From positions 35,548 to 99,547 of the forward strand of contig DHFW01000040.1 of assembly GCA_002402465.1 (NCBI GenBank): a stretch of 64,000 bases of DNA, given 5' to 3'. The translations under genes and the position numbers were made by a program. Shown in pieces: positions 24,709-33,742 of this stretch. Below the pieces are notes generated by a model that searched no databases, was not told where the DNA came from, and was given only the letters and a program-made list of their open reading frames with translations. The DNA comes from Bacteroidales bacterium UBA4814 (GTDB taxonomy: Bacteria > Bacteroidota > Bacteroidia > Bacteroidales > UBA7960). The first letter of the stretch is position 1. Each line of letters begins with the position of its first letter.

Positions 24709-25134
24709 ATGGCAAAACTGGTTCATCTTTCTGAAGCTGCCTCTCTGGCCATTCATGCCATGGTTATGATTGCGCGCAACAAAAACCATGTAAACGTAAA
24801 CACCCTGGCCGAAGAAATGGGAGCCTCGCGCAATCACTTGGCAAAAGTGCTGCAGCAGCTCGTTAAGTTCAACTATCTTCGATCGGTAAGGGGGCCCAGC
24901 GGCGGGTTTATGCTCAATAAACCACCTGCCGACATCTCCATTCTTAATATCTATGAAGCCATAGAAGGTAAGATCGACACACCAGAATGCCCGCTGGACA
25001 GGCCCATATGCCCCTTCGACAAATGCCTTATGGGAGGTCTGATAAAAGATGTAACCCTGCAGTTCAAGGAGTACTTCCAGGGGCAGACACTCGAAAGTTA
25101 TATGCCTGAAAGGTTTGGCCCGGGTTTAAGTTAA
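24709..25134 (+). CDS. Rrf2-family Fe-S transcriptional regulator
   Basis: 141 residues: winged helix with NTLAEEMGASRNHLAKVLQQL and the wing RGPSGGFML, then an Fe-S loop with C94, C101 and C106 (C-x6-C-x4-C). The spacing differs from IscR and NsrR but three cysteines in this loop are the family norm. Such regulators read Fe-S cluster status, O2 or NO. Its position after hydG and the TM1266 genes suggests it controls the hydrogenase or maturation genes according to Fe-S or oxygen stress. It is the last gene of the island; dxs begins 115 bp later behind its own promoter. Confidence 0.9.
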   Translation: MAKLVHLSEAASLAIHAMVMIARNKNHVNVNTLAEEMGASRNHLAKVLQQLVKFNYLRSVRGPSGGFMLNKPPADISILNIYEAIEGKIDTPECPLDRPICPFDKCLMGGLIKDVTLQFKEYFQGQTLESYMPERFGPGLS

Positions 25135-25195
25135 GCAATAAATGCATTTATTTGCCAGCAAAATGAAACTTCTGGGCTGGCTCTGCTTTTATACT

Positions 25196-25225
25196 TTTGT
25201 TTGGGCAGAAACTTGATTATTTTTG
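25196..25225 (+). promoter_or_regulatory. Promoter for dxs
   Basis: TTTG (25196-25199), 18-bp spacer, TATTTTTG (25218-25225). It lies 24 bp before the ATG at 25250 and overlaps an in-frame TTG, which argues against that TTG as start. A second -7-like box (TACTTTTG) sits at 25192-25199. Confidence 0.55.
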
Positions 25226-25249
25226 CTGAATCCTACACGTTTCCACAAA

Positions 25250-27190
25250 ATGTCTGATGCTTTTAAAGACACCCTGCTTGATAAGATTCAGTCACCTGAA
25301 GACCTGAAAAAGTTGTCGGCCGATGAGCTGGTGCTTCTTTGCAGCGAAATCAGGCAGTTCCTTATTGAATCCGTCAGTACCAATCCCGGCCATTTTGCTT
25401 CCAGTCTGGGTGTGGTGGAGCTAACCGTAGCCCTTCATTACGTTTTTAACACCCCATACGACAAACTCATTTGGGATGTGGGTCACCAAGCATACCCGCA
25501 CAAGATTCTCACAGGCCGGCGCGATCTTTTTCATTCAAACCGGCGCTACAAAGGCCTGAGCGGGTTCCCGAAAATGAGCGAAAGTCCATACGATGCTTTT
25601 GGCACCGGGCATTCTTCCACCAGCATCTCGGCAGCCTTGGGCATGGCCATGGCTTCGCACTTAAAGCAGGAGGAAGACCGCCAGCACATTGCCGTGATTG
25701 GTGACGGAAGTATGACCGCCGGACAGGCTTTCGAAGCTTTGGACCATGCAGGGGTCTCAAATACAAACATCCTGGTAATCCTGAACGACAACGGCATTGC
25801 AATCGACAAGAACGTTGGGGCATTAAAGGAATACCTTACCGATATTACTACCTCCAAGACCTACAACCGCCTTAAGGACGAAATCTGGAATGCGCTGGGA
25901 GCTTTCAGTAAGTATGGTCCTGATGCGCGCGGGATGTTGCAAAAACTCGAAGCAGCTATAAAAACTACCGTGTTTAAGCAAAGTAACCTGTTCGAGTCGC
26001 TAAACTTCCGGTATTTCGGCCCCATCGACGGGCACGACGTGCAACACCTCACCCGCATCCTAACTGACCTTAAGGAAATAAAAGGGCCTAAACTTTTGCA
26101 TGTGATAACAGTAAAAGGTAAAGGTTATCCCTATGCAGAAAAGGAGCAGACACGTTTTCATGCTCCCGGTTTCTTCGACAAACTCACCGGAAAGAGCGTG
26201 ATTTCGGTTACCGACAAAGACCAGCCGCCCAAATACCAGGAGGTGTTTGGAAAAACCATACTGGAGCTGGCCCGATTGAATCCTGCCATTGTGGGTATTA
26301 CTCCGGCCATGCCTTCGGGCTGTTCTCTCAACATTCTCATGAAAGAAATCCCCGAACGGGGTATTGATGTTGGAATTGCCGAGCAGCACGCGGTTACCTT
26401 TTCAGCCGGGCTTGCCGCCCAAGGGCTTATCCCTTTCTGCAATATTTATTCTTCGTTTTTTCAGCGAGCCTACGACCAGGTGATACACGATGTGGCTCTG
26501 CAAAAACTGCCCGTGGTCTTTTGTCTCGATCGCGCCGGGCTGGTAGGAGAGGATGGTGCCACCCATCACGGGGCTTTCGACCTGTCGTTTCTGCGTTGTA
26601 TTCCAAACCTCACCATTGCAGCCCCAATAAATGAAGAAGAGCTTCGCAACCTTATGTTTACCGCCCAGAAAAACCCGGCAGGCCCTTTGGTGATTCGTTA
26701 TCCGCGTGGAAACGGCGTGCTCAGAGATTGGCAGCGGCCTTTTGCTCAACTGCCCATTGGCAAAGGCCAGCAGTTGCTCAAAGGAAATCAGGCGGCCATC
26801 GTATCCATCGGACACCTGGGTAACTTTGCCATGCAGGCAGCCAGGGAATTAAAGAACTCGCACGGGTTAAGCATTGCGGTGTTCGACATGCGATTCCTGA
26901 AGCCTTTCGACGAAGAATTGCTGCACCAGGTATTCAGCCGTTTCAATACAGTAATCACCATTGAGGACAACGCTTTAGCTGGTGGTATGGGAAGCAGCAT
27001 ATTGGAGTTTATGTCAGACCATGGATACCAGGCTAAAGTAAGGCGATTGGGCATACCCGATTATTTTGTAGAGCAGGGAAGCCTGGAAGAATTGTATGCA
27101 GAGTGCGGCTATGACGTGGAAGGCATAAAAAAAGCCATCCTGAACGAATGCCAAATCTACTTAAAGCCCCAAAAACTTAAAAACTTTTAA
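25250..27190 (+). CDS. dxs: 1-deoxy-D-xylulose-5-phosphate synthase
   Basis: First enzyme of the MEP isoprenoid pathway: pyruvate plus glyceraldehyde 3-phosphate gives DXP, with thiamine diphosphate. 646 residues from the ATG at 25250. Key parts: WDVGHQAYPHK and GTGHSSTSIS, the ThDP motif GDGSMTAGQAFEALDHAG, later DIGIAEQH-like block (GIDVGIAEQHAV), then DRAGLVGEDGATHHGAFD and the C-terminal domain with IEDNALAGGMGS. An in-frame TTG 27 bp earlier falls inside the promoter and was rejected. zupT starts 2 bp after the stop, so the two are co-transcribed. Confidence 0.96.
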   Translation: MSDAFKDTLLDKIQSPEDLKKLSADELVLLCSEIRQFLIESVSTNPGHFASSLGVVELTVALHYVFNTPYDKLIWDVGHQAYPHKILTGRRDLFHSNRRYKGLSGFPKMSESPYDAFGTGHSSTSISAALGMAMASHLKQEEDRQHIAVIGDGSMTAGQAFEALDHAGVSNTNILVILNDNGIAIDKNVGALKEYLTDITTSKTYNRLKDEIWNALGAFSKYGPDARGMLQKLEAAIKTTVFKQSNLFESLNFRYFGPIDGHDVQHLTRILTDLKEIKGPKLLHVITVKGKGYPYAEKEQTRFHAPGFFDKLTGKSVISVTDKDQPPKYQEVFGKTILELARLNPAIVGITPAMPSGCSLNILMKEIPERGIDVGIAEQHAVTFSAGLAAQGLIPFCNIYSSFFQRAYDQVIHDVALQKLPVVFCLDRAGLVGEDGATHHGAFDLSFLRCIPNLTIAAPINEEELRNLMFTAQKNPAGPLVIRYPRGNGVLRDWQRPFAQLPIGKGQQLLKGNQAAIVSIGHLGNFAMQAARELKNSHGLSIAVFDMRFLKPFDEELLHQVFSRFNTVITIEDNALAGGMGSSILEFMSDHGYQAKVRRLGIPDYFVEQGSLEELYAECGYDVEGIKKAILNECQIYLKPQKLKNF

Positions 27191-27192
27191 CC

Positions 27193-28035
27193 GTGGAAAG
27201 TATTGCTGAATGCTTTTCTGATCACAGGCAGATTATCTTTGCTTTTGGGCTCACACTATTTGCCGGCCTCTCCACAGGTATTGGAAGTGCCATTGCCTTC
27301 TTTGCCAAGCGGACCAATACCAAGTTTTTGTCTGTTTCCCTGGGTTTTTCGGCAGGTGTTATGATTTATGTTTCTTTTGTGGAGATTTTCTTCAAGGCCA
27401 AGAACATTCTTATAGCCGAAAACGGTTTACAAACAGGCTACCTGCTCACCCTGCTGGCTTTTTTCTCCGGCATGATTCTCATTGCAGTCATCGACAAGCT
27501 GGTGCCCTCTTTCGAAAACCCTCACGAAATTAAGATGGTAGAGGAAATCAGGGAACAAACTGAAGACCAGCAAAAGCGCAGTAAGCTTTACCGCATGGGT
27601 ATGCTGTCGGCTTTTGCTATTGCCATCCACAATTTTCCTGAAGGCCTGGCCACCTTTATTGCCGCCTTACAAGACCTCTCGCTGGGCATTCCCATTGCCA
27701 TTGCCATAGCCATTCACAATATTCCCGAAGGCATTGCCATTTCGGTGCCCATACACCATGCCACCGGAAGCAAGCGCAAGGCCTTCAAATATTCCTTCCT
27801 CTCGGGCCTGGCCGAGCCCATTGGCGCCATTGTGGGTTTTGTTTTGCTTACTCCGTTTATGAGCGATTCGCTGTTTGGGTTTCTTTTTGCCGCAGTGGCG
27901 GGAATTATGGTGTTTATCTCGATCGACAACCTTTTGCCTGCAGCACGAGAATACGGCGAACCCCACCTCTCCATTTATGGCCTCATTGGTGGCATGGCCC
28001 TTATGGCGGTAAGTTTGCTGTTGTTTACTTATTAG
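27193..28035 (+). CDS. zupT: ZIP-family metal transporter ZupT
   Basis: 280 residues, eight hydrophobic segments. The two signature metal-site helices are present: HNFPEGLATF and HNIPEGIAIS. It imports zinc and possibly iron or manganese. The start is GTG, 2 bp after the dxs stop. The loop between spans 3 and 4 is charged (about residues 110-130) rather than His-rich. Confidence 0.93.
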   Translation: MESIAECFSDHRQIIFAFGLTLFAGLSTGIGSAIAFFAKRTNTKFLSVSLGFSAGVMIYVSFVEIFFKAKNILIAENGLQTGYLLTLLAFFSGMILIAVIDKLVPSFENPHEIKMVEEIREQTEDQQKRSKLYRMGMLSAFAIAIHNFPEGLATFIAALQDLSLGIPIAIAIAIHNIPEGIAISVPIHHATGSKRKAFKYSFLSGLAEPIGAIVGFVLLTPFMSDSLFGFLFAAVAGIMVFISIDNLLPAAREYGEPHLSIYGLIGGMALMAVSLLLFTY

Positions 28036-28039
28036 GTTT

Positions 28040-28075
28040 CAGGTTTCAGGTTCCTTGCAGGTTTCAGGTTCCTTG
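28040..28075. repeat. Perfect tandem duplication of an 18-bp unit
   Basis: CAGGTTTCAGGTTCCTTG occurs twice head to tail (28040-28057 and 28058-28075), 5 bp after the zupT stop; each unit itself contains CAGGTT twice. It looks like a small intergenic minisatellite between convergent genes. Confidence 0.9.
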
Positions 28076-28118
28076 CCAATCCCTGTATCTTTTCTAATTA
28101 ACAATTAACAATTTATTA

Positions 28119-28958
28119 CTAACAATTATTTAAGGCTTGTATAAGTTTTTGAGCGGTTTTGTTGTAATAACGTTTTTCACGAAAGCCTACCACCCATCTT
28201 ATTCCGCTAATGACATTGGTAAGAAAAATCTCATCGGCTTCGGGCAGCTCCCATTTCTCTACCGGTCTTTCTTCTACCTGAAAACCTTCCGCTGAAGCGA
28301 TTTCAATTATTACTGAACGCATAACACCCTCCACACAGGCCTGATCTAAAGAAGGCGTGATGATCCGCTGGTCCTTCACCAGAAATAGGTTGGAGCTGGT
28401 GGCTTCGGCCAGCAGGCGTTCATCATTTATTAGCAGGCAATCGTCAAGTTTTTTTCCCTTGCTGAAGAGGCCCGCCATAACATAAATGAGGGCACTTGCA
28501 GTTTTTATATTGCTCAGGGCATGGCAAGGCTTATAGAAATCTTCAAACACATCTACCAGAAGTCCTCTCCGGTTAAGCATATATCCGCTGCCCTGCACCT
28601 GATTGGTTTCGATCAGGAAGGTGGCCGTGTTCAGCTTGGGGGTGTAATAACCGCCTTCGTTGCGAAAGAGCGAAAACCGGACCCTGCTGGCAGTTTCTTC
28701 GTCGTGATTGTGCCGGCAAACCTCAAGTATATCAGAAACAAAGAGCTCGTGATGATAGCCATTGGGCAGCTGTAGTTTCAGCAGTTCAGCCCCCTTGGTA
28801 AGCCGCTTAAAATGGCGCTCTGACCAGTACACTTTCCCGTTTTCAACCCTGATGGTCTCGAACAAACCATCGCCGTAGCGGAAAGAGCGGTTTTCGGGCG
28901 AAAGCCCAAACCCATCGCGCGGCATCAAGTGCCCGTTAAAAGAGATCATTTCAGCCAT
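28119..28958 (-). CDS. pabC: Class IV PLP-dependent enzyme (aminodeoxychorismate lyase / branched-chain aminotransferase-like)
   Basis: 279 residues, fold type IV. N-terminal FRYGDGLFETIRV and the PLP lysine in LSNIKTASALIYV are clear; the block LLAEATSSNLFLVKD and CVEGVMRS follow. PabC makes p-aminobenzoate for folate; branched-chain aminotransferases are close relatives. The length and the GDGLFETIR block favour PabC, but the specificity is not certain. It lies 12 bp downstream of a rhomboid gene in the same direction. Confidence 0.8.
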   Translation of the reverse strand: MAEMISFNGHLMPRDGFGLSPENRSFRYGDGLFETIRVENGKVYWSERHFKRLTKGAELLKLQLPNGYHHELFVSDILEVCRHNHDEETASRVRFSLFRNEGGYYTPKLNTATFLIETNQVQGSGYMLNRRGLLVDVFEDFYKPCHALSNIKTASALIYVMAGLFSKGKKLDDCLLINDERLLAEATSSNLFLVKDQRIITPSLDQACVEGVMRSVIIEIASAEGFQVEERPVEKWELPEADEIFLTNVISGIRWVVGFREKRYYNKTAQKLIQALNNC

Positions 28959-28970
28959 AAGGAAAAAACA

Positions 28971-29579
28971 TCAGAAAATGTAATTAATAAAGCTGGCTAT
29001 GAAATCCGGATTAAGCACTGCTATATACGCAATGCCATAAATGGCGCCCCAGAAATGCACATCGTGGGCCACCGTATCGGCACCACGACGAGCCATCCAA
29101 ACCGAATAGCCCAGATAAAAGAGGCCGAAAATAAAAGCCGGGATGGGAATAGGGATAAACATAAAATAAACGCTACCCTGCGGGTGCAGAATAATGCTGG
29201 CAAAAAGCACCGACGACACCGCCCCGCTGGCGCCCACCGCGTTGTAATAATAATTTTTCCGATGTTTAAAATAGGAGGGAGCCACGCTGCACAAGAGTGC
29301 CGTTACATAAAGCAGTGCGTAAAAAAACCTGCCCATGGCGGCAAACTCCTGCACCAGAATATTCTCGACCAGCGAGCCAAATGAATACAGCACAAACATG
29401 TTTACCAGCAAGTGCATCCAGTCGGCATGCAGCAGTCCATAGGAGAAAAAACGGTACCAGGTTTTGTGCTGTCTTATCTCGTAAGCATTGAATTTCATCC
29501 GCTCAAAGGCAATTCGGTTGCGAAAAGTGGTGTAGGAAACCAGCACTGTAAGAATTATAATAAACAACGTAATACTCAT
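28971..29579 (-). CDS. Rhomboid intramembrane serine protease (1)
   Basis: 202 residues, about six membrane spans. Catalytic serine in VGASGAVSS and histidine in DVHFWGAIYG; HADWMHLLVNMFVLY is the N-terminal signature (HxxxxHxxxN-like). It cleaves membrane proteins within the bilayer; the substrate is unknown. A -7 box TATCTTTG (minus strand, 29594-29601) lies 14 bp upstream. It is divergent from the HAD gene. Confidence 0.92.
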   Translation of the reverse strand: MSITLFIIILTVLVSYTTFRNRIAFERMKFNAYEIRQHKTWYRFFSYGLLHADWMHLLVNMFVLYSFGSLVENILVQEFAAMGRFFYALLYVTALLCSVAPSYFKHRKNYYYNAVGASGAVSSVLFASIILHPQGSVYFMFIPIPIPAFIFGLFYLGYSVWMARRGADTVAHDVHFWGAIYGIAYIAVLNPDFIASFINYIF

Positions 29580-29615
29580 AAATGCTTTTTTTACAAAGAT
29601 ACTTTTTCCTGCGCA

Positions 29616-29648
29616 TTTTTGCCGTTTTGTTACAATGGGCTAACTTTG
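29616..29648 (+). promoter_or_regulatory. Bacteroidota-type promoter for the HAD phosphatase
   Basis: TTTTTG (29616-29621), 19-bp spacer, TAACTTTG (29641-29648). It is 17 bp before the ATG at 29666 and overlaps an upstream in-frame ATG (29582), which it rules out as the start. It is divergent from the rhomboid promoter. Confidence 0.75.
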
Positions 29649-29665
29649 CCCACTTAAATCTGGTG

Positions 29666-30319
29666 ATGAAAGCAGAAAAAAACATCCTTTTGTGGGATTG
29701 GAATGGCACCCTGCTCAACGATGCGGAGATTTGCCTGCAAGGTATCAACATTCTTTTGCAGAAAAGGCAATTGCCAGTATTGAGCATGACCCGTTACCGG
29801 GATATCTTTACCTTCCCCGTAAGGGATTATTACCAGGCTGCAGGTTTCGATTTTGAGCGCGAAGCTTTTGAAATCCCCGCCGAAGAATTTATTGAACATT
29901 ATAAGCGCCTGTTGCCCAAGGCACTGCTGTTTGCCGATGCGAAGGAAACCCTGAAGCATTTTCAGCAAAATGGATTCAGGCAATACATTGTTTCGGCCAT
30001 GGAGCAGAAAGCCCTGGAGAAATCAGTGGCCGACCGCGGAATTGCCGGTTTTTTCGAGCGAATTAGCGGAATAGAAAACAACTTGGCTTTTTCAAAAGCA
30101 CATCGGGCAAAAGAACTCATTGAAAGCGAAGCCATTGAACCCGAAAATTGCTTTATGATTGGAGACACCCTGCACGATGGAGAAGTGGCCCGTGAACTCG
30201 GTGTAGATATCATTTTTATAAGCCACGGCCACCAAAACGCCAAACGCCTCAGCCAGAACGGAAGTCTGCTTTTTCCCGACCTGACCACCCTGGTTGAATT
30301 TATAAATGATGATTTATGA
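29666..30319 (+). CDS. HAD-superfamily hydrolase (phosphoglycolate-phosphatase-like)
   Basis: 217 residues from the ATG at 29666. HAD motif I is LWDWNGTLLND, with the first Asp as nucleophile. Motif II is VSAMEQ, the lysine is in FSKAHRAKEL, and motif III is MIGDTLHDGEVARELG. A helical cap sits between motifs I and II, as in Gph-type phosphatases. The tryptophan between the two aspartates (DWNG) is a common variant. Substrate unknown. A start 84 bp earlier would put the N-terminus across the promoter and is unlikely. Confidence 0.87.
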   Translation: MKAEKNILLWDWNGTLLNDAEICLQGINILLQKRQLPVLSMTRYRDIFTFPVRDYYQAAGFDFEREAFEIPAEEFIEHYKRLLPKALLFADAKETLKHFQQNGFRQYIVSAMEQKALEKSVADRGIAGFFERISGIENNLAFSKAHRAKELIESEAIEPENCFMIGDTLHDGEVARELGVDIIFISHGHQNAKRLSQNGSLLFPDLTTLVEFINDDL

Positions 30320-30420
30320 TTTAGGAATATTAAGTCAAAAACCTCCCTCAGCCCCCTCTAAAGAAAGAGTTTAGGTACCAAGTAACTTTGAACATTGAAC
30401 TTTGAACCAGAAGCCAGAAA

Positions 30421-32031
30421 TTACCGGTACTGGATGTTCATTTCATCAAAGATATCGCTCTGGATAAGTTTGACAGCTTTCTGATAAGCATCGTCCATTT
30501 CTGTTGCCACCTGTATATAGGCGCTGAAGTCGAACAGGTTGCGGGCGATGAGTCCTTTAACTTGAATCTTTAGGTAGGGGAGGGTGTTTCCCAGGTCTTC
30601 TTCCTCTGGCGTAATTCCTTCTTTTTCTGCGGTTTCGTAAAGCTGGTTCAGCAGCTCATCAGTAACCTCAAAATGGTTTATAAAGGCATTTACATCGGGA
30701 TAGCGGCGGGCAAGTTCTTCGCGCCTGTTGTTTGTGTATTCAATGCCAAAAGTGTTGAGGATGCCTCTGCGCACCAGCCTGGAGTAAAAATCAGAAACCC
30801 TAGTGGTATCTAGTGGGATAAACACATCGGGCATGATGCCGCCACCGCCATAAACCACGCGGTTATTTATCTTGGTGAAATATTTCAGCGAATCGGGAAA
30901 GCTGATATTTTCGGGGTTCACCAGTTCGCCCATACGCAGCCGCTGGGTAAGATCTTCAAAATATTTATCGTTGCCCTCGTCGTAAGGCTTCTGAATGGAG
31001 CGCCCGGTGGGCGTATGGTACCTTGCGGTGGTAAGCCTGATGGCCGATCCATCAGGCAGGGAGAAGGGCTGCTGCACCAAGCCTTTGCCAAACGAGCGAC
31101 GCCCAACGATAAGTCCACGGTCCCAGTCTTGCACCGCACCGGCCAGAATTTCGCTGGCTGAAGCGCTGCCTTCGTTAATCAGCACCACAAGCTTCCCTTT
31201 TTTGAATGCCCCGCGCGAGGTACTGTTACGCTCCTGCCTGGGCGCAGCATTACCTTCGGTGTAAACGATCAGCTTGTTGCTTTCCAGAAACTGGTCGGTA
31301 AGGTCGATGGCCACATCTAAAAAGCCGCCCGAGTTGTAATTCAGATCAAGAATCAGATGTTCCATGCCTTCTTTTGAGAGTTGATCCATGGCTTCGCGAA
31401 ACTCACGCATGGTGGTACGGGCAAAGCGGTTCACTTTAATGTATCCTATGCCAGGGGCGGCCATAAAGGCGGCATCAATGCTGTTAATGGGAATGCGGTC
31501 GCGGGTAATGGTAAAATCAAGAATGCCCCGGGCCCCACGGCGGAATATGCCAACAGTGACCTGCGAGCCGCGATGCCCGCGCAGGCGGTCCATTACATAC
31601 TGGTTGGTTACATGACTTCCCGATGAGGGCTCACCATCGATGGTCACAATCTTGTCGCCGGGCATGATGCCCACCTTTTCAGATGGCCCGCCAGGAACGG
31701 GGCTGACCACCACTATGGTATCGTTTATAATGTTAAACTGAACGCCTATACCTTCGAAACTCCCTTGCAAGGGTTCATTGGCTGCACGAAGTTCTTCGGC
31801 CGAAAGATAAACACTGTGGGGATCGAGCTCGCGAAGCATACCCTTGATGGCATCTTCAACCAGCTTTTCTTCTTCAACGGGCTCAATATAGGCAAGCCTT
31901 ACCACCTGCAAGGCACGTACCATTTTCTCAAACTGCAGGTTCTCGGCCTGGCCAAAAGAAGGCTTCAAAAAAGAACCGGACAAAATGATCAGGACAAAAA
32001 TACTCTTAAGGGCAAAAGAGGAGAATTTCAT
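30421..32031 (-). CDS. C-terminal processing peptidase (S41, CtpA/Prc type)
   Basis: 536 residues: signal peptide (IFVLIILSGSFLKPSFGQA), helical N-terminal region, PDZ domain (GIGVQFNI ... GIMPGDKIVTIDG), S41 catalytic core with serine in NEGSASASEILAG and lysine in GRRSFGKGLVQ, and a C-terminal helical extension of ~150 residues. It acts in the periplasm on unfolded or tagged protein ends. All catalytic residues are present. The 282-bp upstream gap (32032-32313) is A/T-rich and contains the divergent rhomboid promoter. Confidence 0.93.
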   Translation of the reverse strand: MKFSSFALKSIFVLIILSGSFLKPSFGQAENLQFEKMVRALQVVRLAYIEPVEEEKLVEDAIKGMLRELDPHSVYLSAEELRAANEPLQGSFEGIGVQFNIINDTIVVVSPVPGGPSEKVGIMPGDKIVTIDGEPSSGSHVTNQYVMDRLRGHRGSQVTVGIFRRGARGILDFTITRDRIPINSIDAAFMAAPGIGYIKVNRFARTTMREFREAMDQLSKEGMEHLILDLNYNSGGFLDVAIDLTDQFLESNKLIVYTEGNAAPRQERNSTSRGAFKKGKLVVLINEGSASASEILAGAVQDWDRGLIVGRRSFGKGLVQQPFSLPDGSAIRLTTARYHTPTGRSIQKPYDEGNDKYFEDLTQRLRMGELVNPENISFPDSLKYFTKINNRVVYGGGGIMPDVFIPLDTTRVSDFYSRLVRRGILNTFGIEYTNNRREELARRYPDVNAFINHFEVTDELLNQLYETAEKEGITPEEEDLGNTLPYLKIQVKGLIARNLFDFSAYIQVATEMDDAYQKAVKLIQSDIFDEMNIQYR

Positions 32032-32253
32032 TATATGGAGATATTTAAATAAACAATAGGGTCAAAAAACACTGCAAAAATGAACAAAAACTAAAACACA
32101 CAAAAACCCCAACTGTTTAAAACTGCTAAAAAGACAGGAAATTGTGAACTTGTTCAAATCTGGTTCGAAAATGAAATACATAAAACAAACGGTCAAAATT
32201 AGTTGTTTTCGGGCCAAAAAACCTAATTAAATCTGAAAAAGGCTTTAAAAGCC

Positions 32254-32285
32254 TTTGTTTGTGAGCAACATTGTAATTACTTTTG
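32254..32285 (+). promoter_or_regulatory. Bacteroidota-type promoter for the second rhomboid gene
   Basis: TTTG (32254-32257), 20-bp spacer, TACTTTTG (32278-32285). It gives a ~20-nt leader before the TTG start at 32314. Confidence 0.7.
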
Positions 32286-32313
32286 AAACACTCTTATTCA
32301 AAAAAATTCATTA

Positions 32314-33090
32314 TTGAACACGGGGCTTTCACATATTGATCAAACGGGCGGCGAAAAAAACCGCTTGTTTCGCAGCCTGGTTATACCCCTCGCTTTTGTG
32401 ATTTTGATGTGGCTCGTAAAGTCGTTCGAGATGTTTTTCGACTTCGATTTTGCCCGTTATGGCATTTTTCCGCTTACGCTGAAAGGCTTACGCGGCGTTA
32501 TTCTTTCACCCTTTATTCATGGTGACCTCAAACACCTTCTCAACAACTCCATTCCCATACTGGTGCTGGGCAGCGCGCTGTTCTATTTCTATCGTGAGGT
32601 GGCCAAAACCGTCCTGGTACTTTCGATCTTGATTACCGGCCTTTGGGTTTGGGTTTTTGCCCGCGAAGCTTATCATATTGGTGCCAGCGGCGTGGTTTAC
32701 AGCCTGGCAGCATTTCTTTTCTCTAGTGGGGTCATAAGAAAACATCCCCGCCTTATGGCCATTTCGCTGCTGGTGGCTTTCCTTTACGGCAGCATGGTGT
32801 GGGGCATCTTCCCCATCAGGGAAAGAGTTTCCTGGGAATCACACCTGATGGGAATGCTGTCTGGCATTATCCTGGCCATAAATTTCAGGCAATACGGCCC
32901 ACAGCGCAGAAAATACACCTGGGAGCTGGAAGCAGAGGAGGAAGAAGAGGAATTGGCTGATGACTTTGCAGAAAAGGTCATCCGCTCGCTGGAGGAAGAC
33001 CACAGCATACCGCCCGAAGAACCAGGGCGTTTTTCATCCGATCCGAACATTAAATTCAATTACAAGCCGAAAGACAAACCGGATGAATGA
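32314..33090 (+). CDS. Rhomboid intramembrane serine protease (2), acidic C-terminal tail
   Basis: 258 residues with six membrane spans. Signature residues: HGDLKHLLNNSIPIL, catalytic serine in IGASGVVYS and histidine in WESHLMGM. After the last span a charged tail of ~60 residues follows (EAEEEEEELADDF), absent from rhomboid 1. The start is TTG, chosen because no upstream ATG is in frame and a good promoter lies just ahead. The next in-frame ATG is 32 codons in and would cut the first membrane span. Confidence 0.9.
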   Translation: MNTGLSHIDQTGGEKNRLFRSLVIPLAFVILMWLVKSFEMFFDFDFARYGIFPLTLKGLRGVILSPFIHGDLKHLLNNSIPILVLGSALFYFYREVAKTVLVLSILITGLWVWVFAREAYHIGASGVVYSLAAFLFSSGVIRKHPRLMAISLLVAFLYGSMVWGIFPIRERVSWESHLMGMLSGIILAINFRQYGPQRRKYTWELEAEEEEEELADDFAEKVIRSLEEDHSIPPEEPGRFSSDPNIKFNYKPKDKPDE

Positions 33091-33200
33091 TGATTTAGGA
33101 TTTAGGATTTAGGATTAAAATCAATCATCAACCGAAACGCTGAAGGCATGAGCTCAGCGAAGCTAATCATCAATCATTAATCATTATCCATAAATCCTAA
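33087..33200. repeat. Intergenic simple repeats (GGATTTA and AATCATT units)
   Basis: Three direct copies of TTTAGGA follow the rhomboid stop, then several AATCATC/AATCATT units, ending with TAAATCCTAA, the inverse of the first repeat. The two ends can pair around a ~75-nt loop between convergent genes. Likely an intergenic decay or slippage product; no gene. Confidence 0.6.
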
Positions 33201-33640
33201 GCCTGGCGGTCGATTTCCCGCTGCACATCTTTTTTCTTGAGGGTTTCGCGCTTGTCGTATAGTTTTTTGCCTTTTGCCAGGGCAATCTCGAGTTTGGCCA
33301 GTCCACGCTCATTTATAAACAGGAAAGTAGGTACCAGGGTCAGCCCTTTCTCTGCCAGCTTTGTTTTTAGTTTGCGGAGTTCGCGGGCGTTGAGCAGCAG
33401 CTTGCGGTCGCGTTTGGGCTCGTGGTTGTTGTAGGTGCCGTACTCATATTCGGCAATGTGCATGTTTCTGACAAAAAGTTCATCACCAACAAAAGCACAA
33501 TAAGCCTCATTGATGCTGGCCTTGCCGGCGCGAAGCGATTTAATCTCGGTACCTGTAAGCACAATGCCGGCAATAAATTTTTCCAAAAGGAAATATTCAA
33601 AGCCCGCTTTTTTGTTTCGTATGTTTATCTTTCCGGCCAT
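33197..33640 (-). CDS. smpB: SsrA-binding protein SmpB
   Basis: Partner of tmRNA in ribosome rescue. 147 residues from the ATG at 33640: MAGKINIRNKKAGFEYF, then GIVLTGTEIKSLRAGK, the RDRKLLL block and LAKGKKLYDKRE near the C-terminus. A -7 box TAATTTTG (minus strand, 33656-33663) lies just upstream, ruling out the longer in-frame start at 33742. I looked for ssrA (tmRNA) nearby and did not find it. Confidence 0.96.
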   Translation of the reverse strand: MAGKINIRNKKAGFEYFLLEKFIAGIVLTGTEIKSLRAGKASINEAYCAFVGDELFVRNMHIAEYEYGTYNNHEPKRDRKLLLNARELRKLKTKLAEKGLTLVPTFLFINERGLAKLEIALAKGKKLYDKRETLKKKDVQREIDRQA

Positions 33641-33742
33641 AGCGCTGTTGGGGTGCAAAATTACGAAAAAATTGACAGGATAGCGCATTCTGCTAAACCC
33701 CAACGGTAGGTGAAAAATATTCAAGGCAAGGAAAAAAGTCAC

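Noticed and set aside
28036..28110. CRISPR-like array in the repeats after zupT
   Set aside because: Just two 18-bp copies without spacers; a plain tandem duplication.
30320..30420. Repeats with TTGAAC units and T-rich sequence as a mobile-element end
   Set aside because: No inverted ends, target duplication or transposase; simple intergenic low-complexity sequence.
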